In this document: piece by piece, positions 53,656 through 62,993 of the stretch | Position numbering within the stretch: the stretch's first letter is position 1 | Layout: each line of letters starts with the position of its first letter | DNA from: Clostridiales bacterium Firm_14 | GTDB taxonomy: Bacteria > Bacillota > Clostridia > Saccharofermentanales > Saccharofermentanaceae | Assembly (NCBI GenBank): GCA_001604135.1 | Contig: LVAT01000005.1 | Span: 148,394-212,393 of the forward strand | Direction of reading: 5' to 3' | Length of the DNA stretch: 64,000 nucleotides | Made by a program: the position numbers and the translations under genes | The notes under the pieces: model-generated | Told to the model about the DNA's origin: nothing | Databases searched by the model: none | The model's input: only the letters and a program-made list of their open reading frames with translations

Positions 53656-56102
53656 TGGCACTTTGTAGTATTTGTAAAAAGAGACATGCTATCGTCTTTA
53701 CCAGCCGCTATGAGAACGGCGCGAGGATCGACGAAGGCTTTTGTCTAAAATGCGCCTATGAATCAGGCATATCGGGTGTTACCGATATGTTCAAGGCGAC
53801 AGGCATCAACGCAGACAACATCGACGAGATGAGCGACAGACTGGAAGAACTCACAAGTCAGAGCGGCTTTTCGGCTGACCCGACAGAGTTCCTGAAGTCA
53901 TTGGCATCCGGCGACGGCTTCGGTGAGCCTTTTGAAGATGATGAAGACGGCTATGAATTCGATGAGGATTCAACACCCGTAGGAATTACCGATCCTGAAG
54001 ACAAGTCTGACGACAAGTCCGATGACGGAAAGAAGAAATCAGAGATGCCTTCCATCTTTGATTCTCTCTTCGGAAAAAGACCCGGCAACCAGTCTGAAGA
54101 TGAAGGTGACGGCAAGAATACCAAGGATCCCAGAAAGGGCAGAGGCAAACCGCGCCTTAAGTATCTCAATGAATTCGGTACCAACCTTACCGAACGCGCT
54201 GCCGAGGGCAAGATCGACCGCATTATCGGCCGTGATGCCGAGATCGACCGCGTCGTACAGATCCTTAACAGGCGTTCCAAGAACAACCCTGTTCTTATCG
54301 GCGCTCCCGGTGTAGGTAAGACAGCTGTAGCACAGGGCCTCGCTGTTAAGATCATTGAAGGATCCGTTCCGGAGAAGCTCCTTAACATGCAGGTCTGGCA
54401 GCTTGACCTTCCTGCAATGGTTGCAGGCACACAGTTCAGAGGACAGTTCGAGAGCCGTATCAAGGGTGTTATCAATGAAGCGATCAAGGCTGAGAACATC
54501 ATCCTTGTAATCGATGAGCTCCATACGATAATCGGCGCAGGTGACGCAGAGGGTTCCACGAACGCTGCAAATATCCTGAAGCCTGCCCTTGCCAGAGGCG
54601 AGCTCAGGATCTTAGGCTCAACTACAACAGCAGAGTATAAGAGGATCGAGAAGGATTCGGCTCTCGAGAGACGTTTCCAGAAGGTCATGCTCGACGAACC
54701 TTCCGTTGAGATGTCAATTGAGATCCTGAAGGGCATTAAGGACTATTACGAGAAGCATCATAATGTCTACTATCCTGATGATGTTATCGAATTTGCCGTA
54801 AAGGCTTCGAAAAGATATATCACCGACAGATATCTTCCCGATAAGGCCATAGACCTTATCGATGAGGCTGGTTCTGCTGCTAACCTTAAGAACGTAAGGC
54901 TTGTTAAGCTTGCAAACACCAAGAAGGCTCTTGAGAAGGCTAAGATCGAACATCAGCAGATGATCGATTCAATGGAGAATTCTTCTCCTGAAGAGCGTGA
55001 AGGTGAGTATGAGAAGGTTGCTGAACTTAAGGCTTCCGTTGATAAGCTCCAGAAAGAGGTAGAGGCGCTCGAGGATGACATCGCTCCCGATCCAATTCAG
55101 ATCGAAGATATTGCCAGAGTCGTTGAAATGTGGACAGGAATTCCTCTGAAGTCCATCTCAGAGACTGAGACAGAGAAGCTTGCAAATCTCGAGAAGAAGC
55201 TTCACGAACGTGTAATCGGCCAGGATGAGGCAGTTCATGCTGTCGCAAGCGCCGTAAGACGTAACAGGGCAGGCTTTACCAAGAAGCATAAGCCTACGTC
55301 ATTCATATTCGTAGGACCTACCGGTGTAGGTAAGACAGAGCTTGTTAAGGCTCTTGCTGAGGCTATGTTTGATTCTGAAGAAGCAATGATCAGAGTCGAC
55401 ATGTCTGAGTACATGGAAGCTCATTCAGTTTCCAAGCTCATCGGTTCGCCTCCGGGATATGTCGGATTCGACGATGCCGGACAACTTACTGAGCAAGTAA
55501 GAAGGAAGCCATACTCGGTAATCCTTTTCGACGAGATCGAAAAGGCTCACCATGACGTATTCAATCTCCTCCTGCAGATGTTAGATGACGGTGTGCTCAC
55601 TGACAGCCACGGCCTGCACGTTAACTTTGAGAACTGCATCATCATCATGACGTCCAATGCGGGAAGCTCTGCAAAGGCTAATACGATCGGTTTCTTTAAC
55701 GATACGCATGAAGCTCTGGAACAGCACGTACAGAGCGCTCTTAAGGAGACGTTCCGTCCGGAGTTCCTGAATCGTGTGGATGAGACGATCATCTTCAAGT
55801 CATTGAAGCCTGAGGAGATCCGCCAGATCGTTAACATCATGATCAAGGATGTTTTCTCTTCACTAGACGAGAAGCACATCAAGGGCTCTATGACAAAGGC
55901 TGCAGGAGACAAGCTTGCTGAAGTCGGTTACGACGAGAAGTATGGTGCAAGACCTTTGCGTAAGGCTATCAGGACCAATATCGAAGATCCTCTTTCTGAG
56001 ATGTTCCTGACAGGTGCTTTGAAGGATGTTGTAACGCTTAAGATCGATTACAGAAGAGGCAAGTTCGTTTTCGATACGGTCAAGAAACCGAAGGAAGACT
56101 AA
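53655..56102 (+). CDS. ClpE-like AAA+ unfoldase with N-terminal zinc finger
   Basis: An 815-residue Hsp100. Residues 1-36 form a zinc finger (C4, C7, C30, C33) as in ClpE, and the Clp-N repeats of ClpC/ClpA are missing. An acidic linker (about 70-165) leads to the first AAA+ domain (Walker A GAPGVGKT at 216-223; VIDELHT) and the second (GPTGVGKTE; LFDEIEKA). The ClpP docking loop is visible as TIGF. The middle M-region is short. It probably feeds damaged proteins to ClpP. It overlaps uvrA by one base, so repair of DNA and protein may share a transcript. Naming it clpE is reasonable but not proven. Confidence 0.9.
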   Translation: MALCSICKKRHAIVFTSRYENGARIDEGFCLKCAYESGISGVTDMFKATGINADNIDEMSDRLEELTSQSGFSADPTEFLKSLASGDGFGEPFEDDEDGYEFDEDSTPVGITDPEDKSDDKSDDGKKKSEMPSIFDSLFGKRPGNQSEDEGDGKNTKDPRKGRGKPRLKYLNEFGTNLTERAAEGKIDRIIGRDAEIDRVVQILNRRSKNNPVLIGAPGVGKTAVAQGLAVKIIEGSVPEKLLNMQVWQLDLPAMVAGTQFRGQFESRIKGVINEAIKAENIILVIDELHTIIGAGDAEGSTNAANILKPALARGELRILGSTTTAEYKRIEKDSALERRFQKVMLDEPSVEMSIEILKGIKDYYEKHHNVYYPDDVIEFAVKASKRYITDRYLPDKAIDLIDEAGSAANLKNVRLVKLANTKKALEKAKIEHQQMIDSMENSSPEEREGEYEKVAELKASVDKLQKEVEALEDDIAPDPIQIEDIARVVEMWTGIPLKSISETETEKLANLEKKLHERVIGQDEAVHAVASAVRRNRAGFTKKHKPTSFIFVGPTGVGKTELVKALAEAMFDSEEAMIRVDMSEYMEAHSVSKLIGSPPGYVGFDDAGQLTEQVRRKPYSVILFDEIEKAHHDVFNLLLQMLDDGVLTDSHGLHVNFENCIIIMTSNAGSSAKANTIGFFNDTHEALEQHVQSALKETFRPEFLNRVDETIIFKSLKPEEIRQIVNIMIKDVFSSLDEKHIKGSMTKAAGDKLAEVGYDEKYGARPLRKAIRTNIEDPLSEMFLTGALKDVVTLKIDYRRGKFVFDTVKKPKED

Positions 56103-56120
56103 AGAGCAAAAGATTAACTG

Positions 56121-56143
56121 GGGCTGTCCAATAAGGGCAGCCC
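56121..56143 (+). terminator. Hairpin after the ClpE-like gene
   Basis: A 9-bp stem GGGCTGTCC / GGGCAGCCC with one G-U pair and a five-base loop. The following bases are only moderately T-rich. Same sequence family as the purine and rplS terminators. Confidence 0.7.
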
Positions 56144-56208
56144 TTATTCATGCAAAAAAGAACCGCTGCGGTGTGCAGAGGCCCTTAGCGTCAGTTTGTT
56201 TTAAAGTA

Positions 56209-58641
56209 TTACTTCTTCCAGTCGAAGTATGCTGTCTTGTAACCGTAAGAAGAAACGTTTTCCTTAGTGTAGACATAGACTGTGAATGAGTATGTTGCAC
56301 GGCCCTTGATCGTAACTTCCTTAGGTGTTCCTCTGAATGTAACGCCATCCTTCTTAGCACTGAAATTGAAGCATTCAGATGTAACTTCGGTGATCGTGGA
56401 GTTGCAGAAGAACTTCATGTCGAGGTAATTAAGTGACTTAGGAAGGCTGCAGGTCGTGTTGCTTGTGTTTGTAAGTTCGATGGTGAACTTGAAGCCCTTG
56501 TCCATCGTCTTGAATTTTGTGATCTTTGTGCTGATAGCTGTTACACAAGAACCTTCGGCTGTTTCAGCAGTCTCTCCGGTTGTAACTGAAACTGTTGTAG
56601 CTTCTGTCGTTGTAGTAGTTGCTTCGGTTGTAGTTGTAGTAGCTTCAGTTGTTGTCGTTGTAGCCTCGGTTGTTGTTGTCGTAGCTTCTGTGGTCGTTGT
56701 AGTAGCCTCAGTAGTCGTTGTTGTTGCTTCGGTAGTAGTTGTAGCTGTAGTAGCTTCTGTTGTCTCTGTGGGCTTTTCTGCCGTGGTTTCAGTAGAAACA
56801 GTAGGGATCGTCTCGATAGTCTTCTTGCCGAAGAAAGCTCTGATACCTGATGTGTTATCAAGTGCCCACAGGATACCGATGGCAAGGAAGATGATTACCA
56901 GGAATGTGATGAGTCCTGCAAGACCCGGATCCTTAGCGGACTTGGTTTCCTTGACCTTCTTCTTGGACTTCTTAACTGTAGTTACAGGCTGGATGCTCTT
57001 GTCCTGGTGTCCCTGTGCATTTGAAACACCTCTTGTAGCAGCTACAGGCTGTTTGCCCTTAGCCTCGAAAGGTGAATACTGTACATTCTGAGCTGCAGCG
57101 GACTGAGGTCCGGGTGCAGGCTTGCTGTTGGAAGCGCCGGGCCTCTGGGCAGGTGCCTGAGGAGCGGGTGCTTCAGCCTTGGGTGCTGAAGCTGCAGGTC
57201 TCTGGGGCTGTACTGTCTCAGCAGGTGCCTTAACAGTTTCAACTGCCTTGGGAGCAGCTGTGGCTGCTGCGGTTGCAGCGGCAGCAGTTACGGTCGCACC
57301 TGTAACTGTCGTAGCCTTAGCGGGTTCAGCAGGTTTAACGGGAGCTGACGGTGCTTCAGGCTTTGCAGGCTCAACGGACTTTGCAGGAGCAACAGGCGCA
57401 GCTGGCTTTACGGGCTCAGCGGGCTTTGCAGGTACAGCAGTAGCCGCAGGTCTGGTAGGTTCAGCGGGCTTAACAGGTGCAGCAGTTGCAGCGGGTCTTA
57501 CCGGTTCAACGGGCTTGACGGGAGCTGCGGGAGCAACGGGTGCTGCAGGCTTTACGGGTTCAGCTGCCTTAGGAGCAGCAGCTGCTGTGGCTGCTGCGGT
57601 TGCAGCGGCTGCAGTAACGGTTGCACCGGCAATGGCAGCGGCCTTTGCCGGCTCATCTGGCTTAACTGGAGCTGCAGGAGCCTTAGGTACTGCAGGTTTT
57701 GCGGGTTCAGCTGCCTTGGGTGCTGCTGAAGCGACAGACTTAAAAGGACTTATCGGAGCCTTATTGGCAGGCTTGAAGTCATCGTCCAGAAACTCTGCAA
57801 AAGCTTTCTCTGCGTTCTGTGTTGCCTGTGTCGGCGTAGTAAAGAGATTTGTCATTGAGGAAGACGGATAAGGTCTGTATCCTGTCGACTGCGTCTTGGG
57901 GGCCTCAGGAGCCTTAGGTGCAGGCTTTGCTTCCGGTGTGGAGCTTGCAAAAGGATTTACAGGCTTTGCGGGAGCAACAGGAGCTGCAGGGGCTGCGGGC
58001 CTTTCAACCTTTGGAATGTCGATGTCAGCTGCCTTGGGCTGTTCGGGCTTTTCCGCATTTACGAACGGACTTGTCTTCTTGTCGTGTTCGGATGTGGCGA
58101 AATCAAGACTGTTGCCTGAATTAAAGATCTTATCGTTAGCAGGCTTGGCAGTATTTGTCTTACTGTCGATCTCATTGAACTTGGGAAGCGCTTCCTTCGG
58201 CGGTTCGGGTGCCTTAGGAGTAAAAGCAGGCTTATCGAATGTGCCGCCGTCCTTAGGGAAGACGGGTTCATTGGAAGTCTGCTTCGGCTTTAATGCTTCA
58301 GGCATCGGAGCAGACGTGGGAGTCTCTGTTTTCTCAGGTGTGGCAAAAGGCTTGAATGCGGAAATGGAAGAGTCGAATTCGAAGTTGTCGAATTCATCAT
58401 TGAAACTGTCTTTGAATCCGTCTGATGCGGAGGGATCATATCTGCTGCCGGTTCCGGCAGAAGCAGCTTCAGTTGCCTTCTTCTCGATATTCTCTTTTGT
58501 TTCCTTAAGCTTATCTGCTACTGATTCAGTTTTGTCACCGGGCTTAAACAGCACGCCGAAAGAGGAATCAACAAAATCATCCTTATTATCAGGATTGTTG
58601 ATACCGTTAGTCTTGTTAAAATCTTCAGGATCGTTAGGCAT
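56209..58641 (-). CDS. Pro/Ala/Lys-rich single-pass membrane protein with Thr-rich stalk
   Basis: An 810-residue protein. The first 570 residues are low-complexity, acidic and then Pro/Ala/Lys/Val-rich, with short repeats such as PAKPVEPVKPAAP. One transmembrane helix (about 572-593) is followed by a Thr-rich stalk (about 620-690) of repeated TTTTTEA units and a compact C-terminal domain (about 705-810) resembling small DUF4352-like beta domains. With no N-terminal signal, the long N-terminal half is cytoplasmic and the C-terminal domain outside. AAAGGAG lies before the ATG. Function unknown; it looks like a glycosylated surface anchor with a flexible cytoplasmic arm. Confidence 0.8.
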   Translation of the reverse strand: MPNDPEDFNKTNGINNPDNKDDFVDSSFGVLFKPGDKTESVADKLKETKENIEKKATEAASAGTGSRYDPSASDGFKDSFNDEFDNFEFDSSISAFKPFATPEKTETPTSAPMPEALKPKQTSNEPVFPKDGGTFDKPAFTPKAPEPPKEALPKFNEIDSKTNTAKPANDKIFNSGNSLDFATSEHDKKTSPFVNAEKPEQPKAADIDIPKVERPAAPAAPVAPAKPVNPFASSTPEAKPAPKAPEAPKTQSTGYRPYPSSSMTNLFTTPTQATQNAEKAFAEFLDDDFKPANKAPISPFKSVASAAPKAAEPAKPAVPKAPAAPVKPDEPAKAAAIAGATVTAAAATAAATAAAAPKAAEPVKPAAPVAPAAPVKPVEPVRPAATAAPVKPAEPTRPAATAVPAKPAEPVKPAAPVAPAKSVEPAKPEAPSAPVKPAEPAKATTVTGATVTAAAATAAATAAPKAVETVKAPAETVQPQRPAASAPKAEAPAPQAPAQRPGASNSKPAPGPQSAAAQNVQYSPFEAKGKQPVAATRGVSNAQGHQDKSIQPVTTVKKSKKKVKETKSAKDPGLAGLITFLVIIFLAIGILWALDNTSGIRAFFGKKTIETIPTVSTETTAEKPTETTEATTATTTTEATTTTTEATTTTTEATTTTTEATTTTTEATTTTTEATTTTTEATTVSVTTGETAETAEGSCVTAISTKITKFKTMDKGFKFTIELTNTSNTTCSLPKSLNYLDMKFFCNSTITEVTSECFNFSAKKDGVTFRGTPKEVTIKGRATYSFTVYVYTKENVSSYGYKTAYFDWKK

Positions 58642-58756
58642 AAGTCTAATCTCCTTTTTATATTAATATATTCAATTTTAACGCTCTTGAGTTTTCAATC
58701 AATATGGTTATGTTACGGTTTCCTGTCATTTCCGGAAGAGGTAAAAGATTCTTGTC

Positions 58757-58785
58757 TTGACTTTAAAGAGTCATGATGATAATAT
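58757..58785 (+). promoter_or_regulatory. Promoter of tRNA-Leu and tRNA-fMet
   Basis: TTGACT (58757-58762), 17 bases, TAATAT (58780-58785). The RNA would start about 14 bases before tRNA-Leu. Confidence 0.78.
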
Positions 58786-58805
58786 CATTCAGCACTTACG
58801 GATAG

Positions 58806-58892
58806 GCTCGTGTGGCGGAATTGGCAGACGCAACGGACTTAAAATCCGTCGGAGTAAAATCCGTACCGGTTCAAGTCCGGTCACGAGCACCA
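58806..58892 (+). tRNA. tRNA-Leu (TAA anticodon)
   Basis: Class II tRNA of 87 bases: acceptor GCTCGTG/CACGAGC, anticodon stem ACGGA/TCCGT with loop CTTAAAA (anticodon TAA), a long variable arm and encoded CCA. Confidence 0.95.
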
Positions 58893-58924
58893 TTTATTCC
58901 TTGTTTAAGTGCAGCGATAGACAT

Positions 58925-59001
58925 CGCGGAGTGGAGCAGTTGGTAGCTTGCCGGGCTCATAACCCGGAGGTCGTGTGGTTCGAGTCCCGCCTCCGCAACC
59001 A
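58925..59001 (+). tRNA. Initiator tRNA-fMet (CAT anticodon)
   Basis: 77 bases. C at position 1 opposite A gives the initiator mismatch; the anticodon stem CCGGG/CCCGG has the three G-C pairs of initiators around loop CTCATAA; CCA is encoded. It lies 32 bases after tRNA-Leu, on the same transcript. Confidence 0.95.
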
Positions 59002-59010
59002 GTAAAAATG

Positions 59011-59041
59011 AGGTTGTCTCAATAAGAGGCAACCTTTTTTC
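59011..59041 (+). terminator. Terminator of the tRNA-Leu/fMet unit
   Basis: A 9-bp stem GGTTGTCTC / GAGGCAACC with one G-U pair and a five-base loop, followed by six T residues. A variant of the same terminator family seen three more times in the window. Confidence 0.88.
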
Positions 59042-59140
59042 TTAAATATCCCAAATCCTGCCTATTATATATATTTCTTGTTTTTTATTTATTTGTGTAT
59101 AATGAATGCGGATTTTCAGCAATTCAGGGGAGGCTTTTAA

Positions 59141-62100
59141 ATGGCTAATCTTCAGAATGAACATACCGCTGAACGTAATGACGTTACCGGTAGAATAGTT
59201 CGTATCTGCATATTGATAATTGTTTCGTTCGTAGTAGCTATTGCTGCGGTATCTTTTGCCGTTCATCACATGAGGCTCCAGTTCGAGAACGAATTCAAGA
59301 TGATATCCGACACCAAGATGCATCAGGTCTCTGACATTGTCAGGATGAGCGTTGACGGTGACGACTTAACTTCAGGCACAGTAAATGCTCCGGCTAAATA
59401 CAGCGCTATCTTAGATCTCATGCTCGTTGATACGACCAAAGAGAATCTGTCCGCTGAAGGTTACGGCCTTTTCGCTTACAGCAATGGTCAGTTATCACTC
59501 CTTTTAAGCCGCGGCGTCAATGATCCTTCCGAGTTCGCAGTAGCAGGAAGAGATATCTCCGAATGGCTCGGAAACACTGACAAGAGCACGGTCCTTGTCG
59601 GAAAGAATTATGAGAGCGTTATCGTTCCGATCACAGACAGCACAGGCATCTGTGTCGGCGTATTCGAATACAAGTGCACATTCGGAGAACTCTATGACAT
59701 AGGCGACAAGCTCGAACAGAGGATCCTTACGGCATGCATTATCGCCGTCCTTGCGGGTGTTGTCCTTTTTGCCGTTCAGGAAGTCCTTATCAGGATCTTC
59801 AGAGGAAGAGGAGAGAAGGGTACAGCCGAGACAGCTCAGAGCCGTGACAGAAGACTTATCTCATCTACGATCGGTTATTGCTTTACGATCATTCTCGTAG
59901 TGCTCCTGGTAATGGCTACGCAGCTCTCGAAAACATACATGAAAGCTCTTGAGAGTGAACGTGCCGATATGATGGAGAAGTGCGCAGTATCTTCTGCAGC
60001 AGCTCTCTCATATACGGATGTCAGGGAAGGCATGAACTACATGCTTCCTATCTACAGCTATGCTAAGGACAAGCAGTATATCGTCAACATCTACACGATG
60101 GCAGGCGATTCTTTCTTAAGACTTTATTCATCCACTGCAACAGGTCATGTTGAGCAGTATTATCTGACAGGCGCAGGCAACCAGTACATCGACTGCTTCA
60201 GCCTGCTTCAGGCTTCGTTTACATCCCGCAGCGACAGCGGTGTATCTTACGTTTGCGCCATTGCTCCGATCATCTCGTCGGAGAATACGGTTGCAGGCGT
60301 ACTTGAGATAATGATGCCTCGTTCCGATTTCGAGAGTTCCGTAAACGGCATGAGCCTCTCATGGATCTTCACGATCATATCGATCGCCATCTCTATGGGT
60401 ATCATCGTATTCGAACTGAACCTTCTTATCTCGACGGTATCCAGAGGCATTTCCGGAAATGCTCCGGTGCTCGTTATGTATGGCGAGAACGCAAACAGAT
60501 TCCTGTCATTCTTTACTGCATTCGGTTCCATCATGATGCCGGTCGCGTTCGCGGATTATTTCAAGGAACAATTGTCGACGTTCCCCAAACCTGCCATTCA
60601 GGCATTTATCTGCGTTACACTGATCCTGTTCGTCTGGGGCTATGTAGGATTCTCCGAACTTAGAAACAGCATCAAGATGAAGCTTACCAGCAGGATCGCA
60701 CTCGTAGCGGTTACATGCGTAGGTTACTTCCTCGCACTCATCGCAGGCGTCATCAGCTTCCCGTATCTTACGACCATTCTGGCTCTGCCCATCGGTTTCT
60801 GCTTCGGTATGTCTTTCGATTACTTAAGAGATTACAGGATCAACGCAGGAAGATTGGGATACAAGGACTATAACGACAGAGTTATCCATAACGTTCAGTC
60901 ATCTTCATATTTCCTTGGTGTTGCGGTAGGTGCCGTTATCGCAGGTATCTGCTATGAGAGATACGGTTTGTTCATCGTAACGATCATCAGCGGTGCCGCT
61001 CTCGTTCTTACGTCTATCGGCATGATCTATTTTATGCAGAACAATACACAGGTAAGGGAGGCTCCCTTGTCGCTCAGCGGTTACCTTTCCGTTTTCGCTG
61101 ATTCCAGGGTCGCAAGATTCCTTAACTCTTCATTCCTGATGCTCGGTGTTGCTGTTGCATTCATGCTCATGTTCGTGCCAAACTATCTGGACAGCGTAGG
61201 CATCTCGCTTCCTACGACTTCGTTCTATTTCCTCGTATGCGGATTCATGGCGTGCTTTGTCTGCGGCTTTGTTAAGCACAGGCTTGCGCACATGCTCACT
61301 TCACGTACGAGAGTATTGATCCAGGCAGCATCTACTGTGATCGGATTGTTTACTTTCGCGATCATGCCTTCGGCTAAGACGCTTGTAATTACCAGCGCAT
61401 TCCTGGGAATCGCTCTCGGTATCCACGATTACTATTACATCTACGTTCTGTATCTCATCTGCAACGGAAAGGTCAGAGCTAACCTCAGAAAGCTTGCGGA
61501 ATATTCGGTATATTTCGGAGCAGGACTTCTTCTGCCGATCATCATGATCGCATTCATGGTAAACAACGTAAGGATCACTTTCCTTGTATTTACATTGATC
61601 GTAGCGATCCTCGCGTTCCTTTATCCTTTGTCTTCATTCTCCGGCGTGATCGATGAGAGAGACCTCTCATTGAAGCCTCAGAAGAAGGGCCAGGAAAAGC
61701 AGCCTGCACAGAAACCTGCAGGACGTTCACAAGCTCCCCAGGCTCCTGTTATGCAGACTCCGGAAGGCGCAGTAATGCCTGACGGAACGGTTGCCATGGA
61801 CAGCCAGATGCCGGCATATGTTCCTGAAGAGCAGTATACGGATCCCAATGCACAGTATGGCGCACCTGCGCCTCAGGCACCTGTTGAACAGCAGTATCAG
61901 CAGTCCTATCAGCAGGGATACCAGCAGCAATACACACAGCAGTATCAGCAGCCTTATCAGCAGGGATACCAGCAGCAGTACCAGCAGCCTGCAGAACAGC
62001 AGTATCAGCAGGGTCAGTATCAGTCTGCTTTTGGTGAGCCGGCAGCTCCTCAGATGCCGCAGGGCGGATACGGTTCAGGTGATCCTTATTCGGGCGGCGG

Positions 62101-62191
62101 TCCCGCACCTTACGATGCGCCGATGAACCAGGGACCTGTTGATCCGCTTGCATTCCTTAATTCTAATGAAGGAGGTGATCAGAATGTCTGA
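59141..62191 (+). CDS. Sensor-like/MFS-like polytopic membrane protein with Gln/Tyr-rich tail
   Basis: A 1016-residue protein. Residues about 20-42 and 197-218 flank a first extracytoplasmic domain (about 43-195) with a Cache-like look; a second such unit lies between helices at about 243-262 and 408-430. Residues about 440-840 form a 12-helix-like transporter domain of MFS type. The C-terminal roughly 170 residues are Pro/Ala/Gln-rich, with a Q/Y stretch (about 915-960, repeats such as QQYQQ and QQGYQQQY) resembling prion-like domains. Transport or signalling function is not proven. GGGGAGG precedes the ATG. It is the first gene of a three-gene operon. Confidence 0.75.
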   Translation: MANLQNEHTAERNDVTGRIVRICILIIVSFVVAIAAVSFAVHHMRLQFENEFKMISDTKMHQVSDIVRMSVDGDDLTSGTVNAPAKYSAILDLMLVDTTKENLSAEGYGLFAYSNGQLSLLLSRGVNDPSEFAVAGRDISEWLGNTDKSTVLVGKNYESVIVPITDSTGICVGVFEYKCTFGELYDIGDKLEQRILTACIIAVLAGVVLFAVQEVLIRIFRGRGEKGTAETAQSRDRRLISSTIGYCFTIILVVLLVMATQLSKTYMKALESERADMMEKCAVSSAAALSYTDVREGMNYMLPIYSYAKDKQYIVNIYTMAGDSFLRLYSSTATGHVEQYYLTGAGNQYIDCFSLLQASFTSRSDSGVSYVCAIAPIISSENTVAGVLEIMMPRSDFESSVNGMSLSWIFTIISIAISMGIIVFELNLLISTVSRGISGNAPVLVMYGENANRFLSFFTAFGSIMMPVAFADYFKEQLSTFPKPAIQAFICVTLILFVWGYVGFSELRNSIKMKLTSRIALVAVTCVGYFLALIAGVISFPYLTTILALPIGFCFGMSFDYLRDYRINAGRLGYKDYNDRVIHNVQSSSYFLGVAVGAVIAGICYERYGLFIVTIISGAALVLTSIGMIYFMQNNTQVREAPLSLSGYLSVFADSRVARFLNSSFLMLGVAVAFMLMFVPNYLDSVGISLPTTSFYFLVCGFMACFVCGFVKHRLAHMLTSRTRVLIQAASTVIGLFTFAIMPSAKTLVITSAFLGIALGIHDYYYIYVLYLICNGKVRANLRKLAEYSVYFGAGLLLPIIMIAFMVNNVRITFLVFTLIVAILAFLYPLSSFSGVIDERDLSLKPQKKGQEKQPAQKPAGRSQAPQAPVMQTPEGAVMPDGTVAMDSQMPAYVPEEQYTDPNAQYGAPAPQAPVEQQYQQSYQQGYQQQYTQQYQQPYQQGYQQQYQQPAEQQYQQGQYQSAFGEPAAPQMPQGGYGSGDPYSGGGPAPYDAPMNQGPVDPLAFLNSNEGGDQNV

Positions 62192-62963
62192 TGAACTCTG
62201 GAACCAGAAATTAACACGCGAGAACATCCGCGATTTCTATATGTCTACTGTAGTCATGGTCTATTCTTCATGCTACGGAATAACGAAGGAAGCTACCAGA
62301 TGTGAGAATGCGATCATCAAGTCATATCTGGATATTTATTCCAAGCGTAATAACATTGCAGGGGACAGGGTTATCTATGAATTCGGCGATATCCTTCTTG
62401 CGAATGCAAAGAATATCGTTGCCCAGTATCCGCTTCCCGCAGACATGACTTTCGAGGACAGACTTCTTGACGAATATACAAGGAACTCAATGCTCGAGAA
62501 GATCCTTTCCAAGATCGACTCCAAGGGTTTCAAAGCCATGGAATTCATCAACACGGATGTTAAGAACAAGGCTGTCAGACGCCCTAAGCAGATGAGAAAG
62601 CTTAACGATCTTTTCCAGATCACGCCGCTCCTTATCCTTGAAGTGATCATCCTTGCGGTTGTTATCTGGATCGTAAGTTATGCAGCAGTAACTCTGCCTT
62701 ACAGACATTCTGAACTTATAAGCGATAAGGTCAATGAATCCGCGACGATCCAGGATCAGTTCAATAACGCGCTTGCTTTCTATCCTTTCAAGATCCAGAC
62801 GAATAAGTCTACTGAAGAAGGATTCATGCCTGCTCCTACAACGACGACTCAGCCCGTTGAATCATCAACCGAGAGTCAGGAGGAGACGACGACAACTAAC
62901 GGCCAGCCTGCTGCTCAGCTTGCAGAGACGACGGTTCCGGGCATTTCTGCTACGAGCGGCTGA
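62184..62963 (+). CDS. Single-pass membrane protein of unknown function
   Basis: A 259-residue protein with a helical cytoplasmic N-terminal domain (about 1-150), one transmembrane helix (about 158-180) and a Thr/Ser-rich external tail (about 215-259). Start ATG 62184 overlaps the previous gene by eight bases and has AAGGAGGTGATC (62169-62180), a full 12-base match to the anti-Shine-Dalgarno end of 16S rRNA. No family was recognised. Co-translated with the transporter-like gene. Confidence 0.75.
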   Translation: MSDELWNQKLTRENIRDFYMSTVVMVYSSCYGITKEATRCENAIIKSYLDIYSKRNNIAGDRVIYEFGDILLANAKNIVAQYPLPADMTFEDRLLDEYTRNSMLEKILSKIDSKGFKAMEFINTDVKNKAVRRPKQMRKLNDLFQITPLLILEVIILAVVIWIVSYAAVTLPYRHSELISDKVNESATIQDQFNNALAFYPFKIQTNKSTEEGFMPAPTTTTQPVESSTESQEETTTTNGQPAAQLAETTVPGISATSG

Positions 62964-62993
62964 TACTACAAATCTGTATACGGGGGTGTAGAT

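Noticed and set aside
56583..56775. Regular repeats suggesting a CRISPR array
   Set aside because: The repeats are in frame, encode Thr-rich protein, vary at third positions and have no unique spacers.
57179..58666. Long open frames on the + strand (230 and 256 residues) opposite the Pro/Ala-rich gene
   Set aside because: They mirror the low-complexity repeats of the minus-strand gene (Ala/Gly/Val/Ser-rich), have no ribosome site, and the minus-strand frame has a proper start, a transmembrane helix and a folded C-terminal domain.
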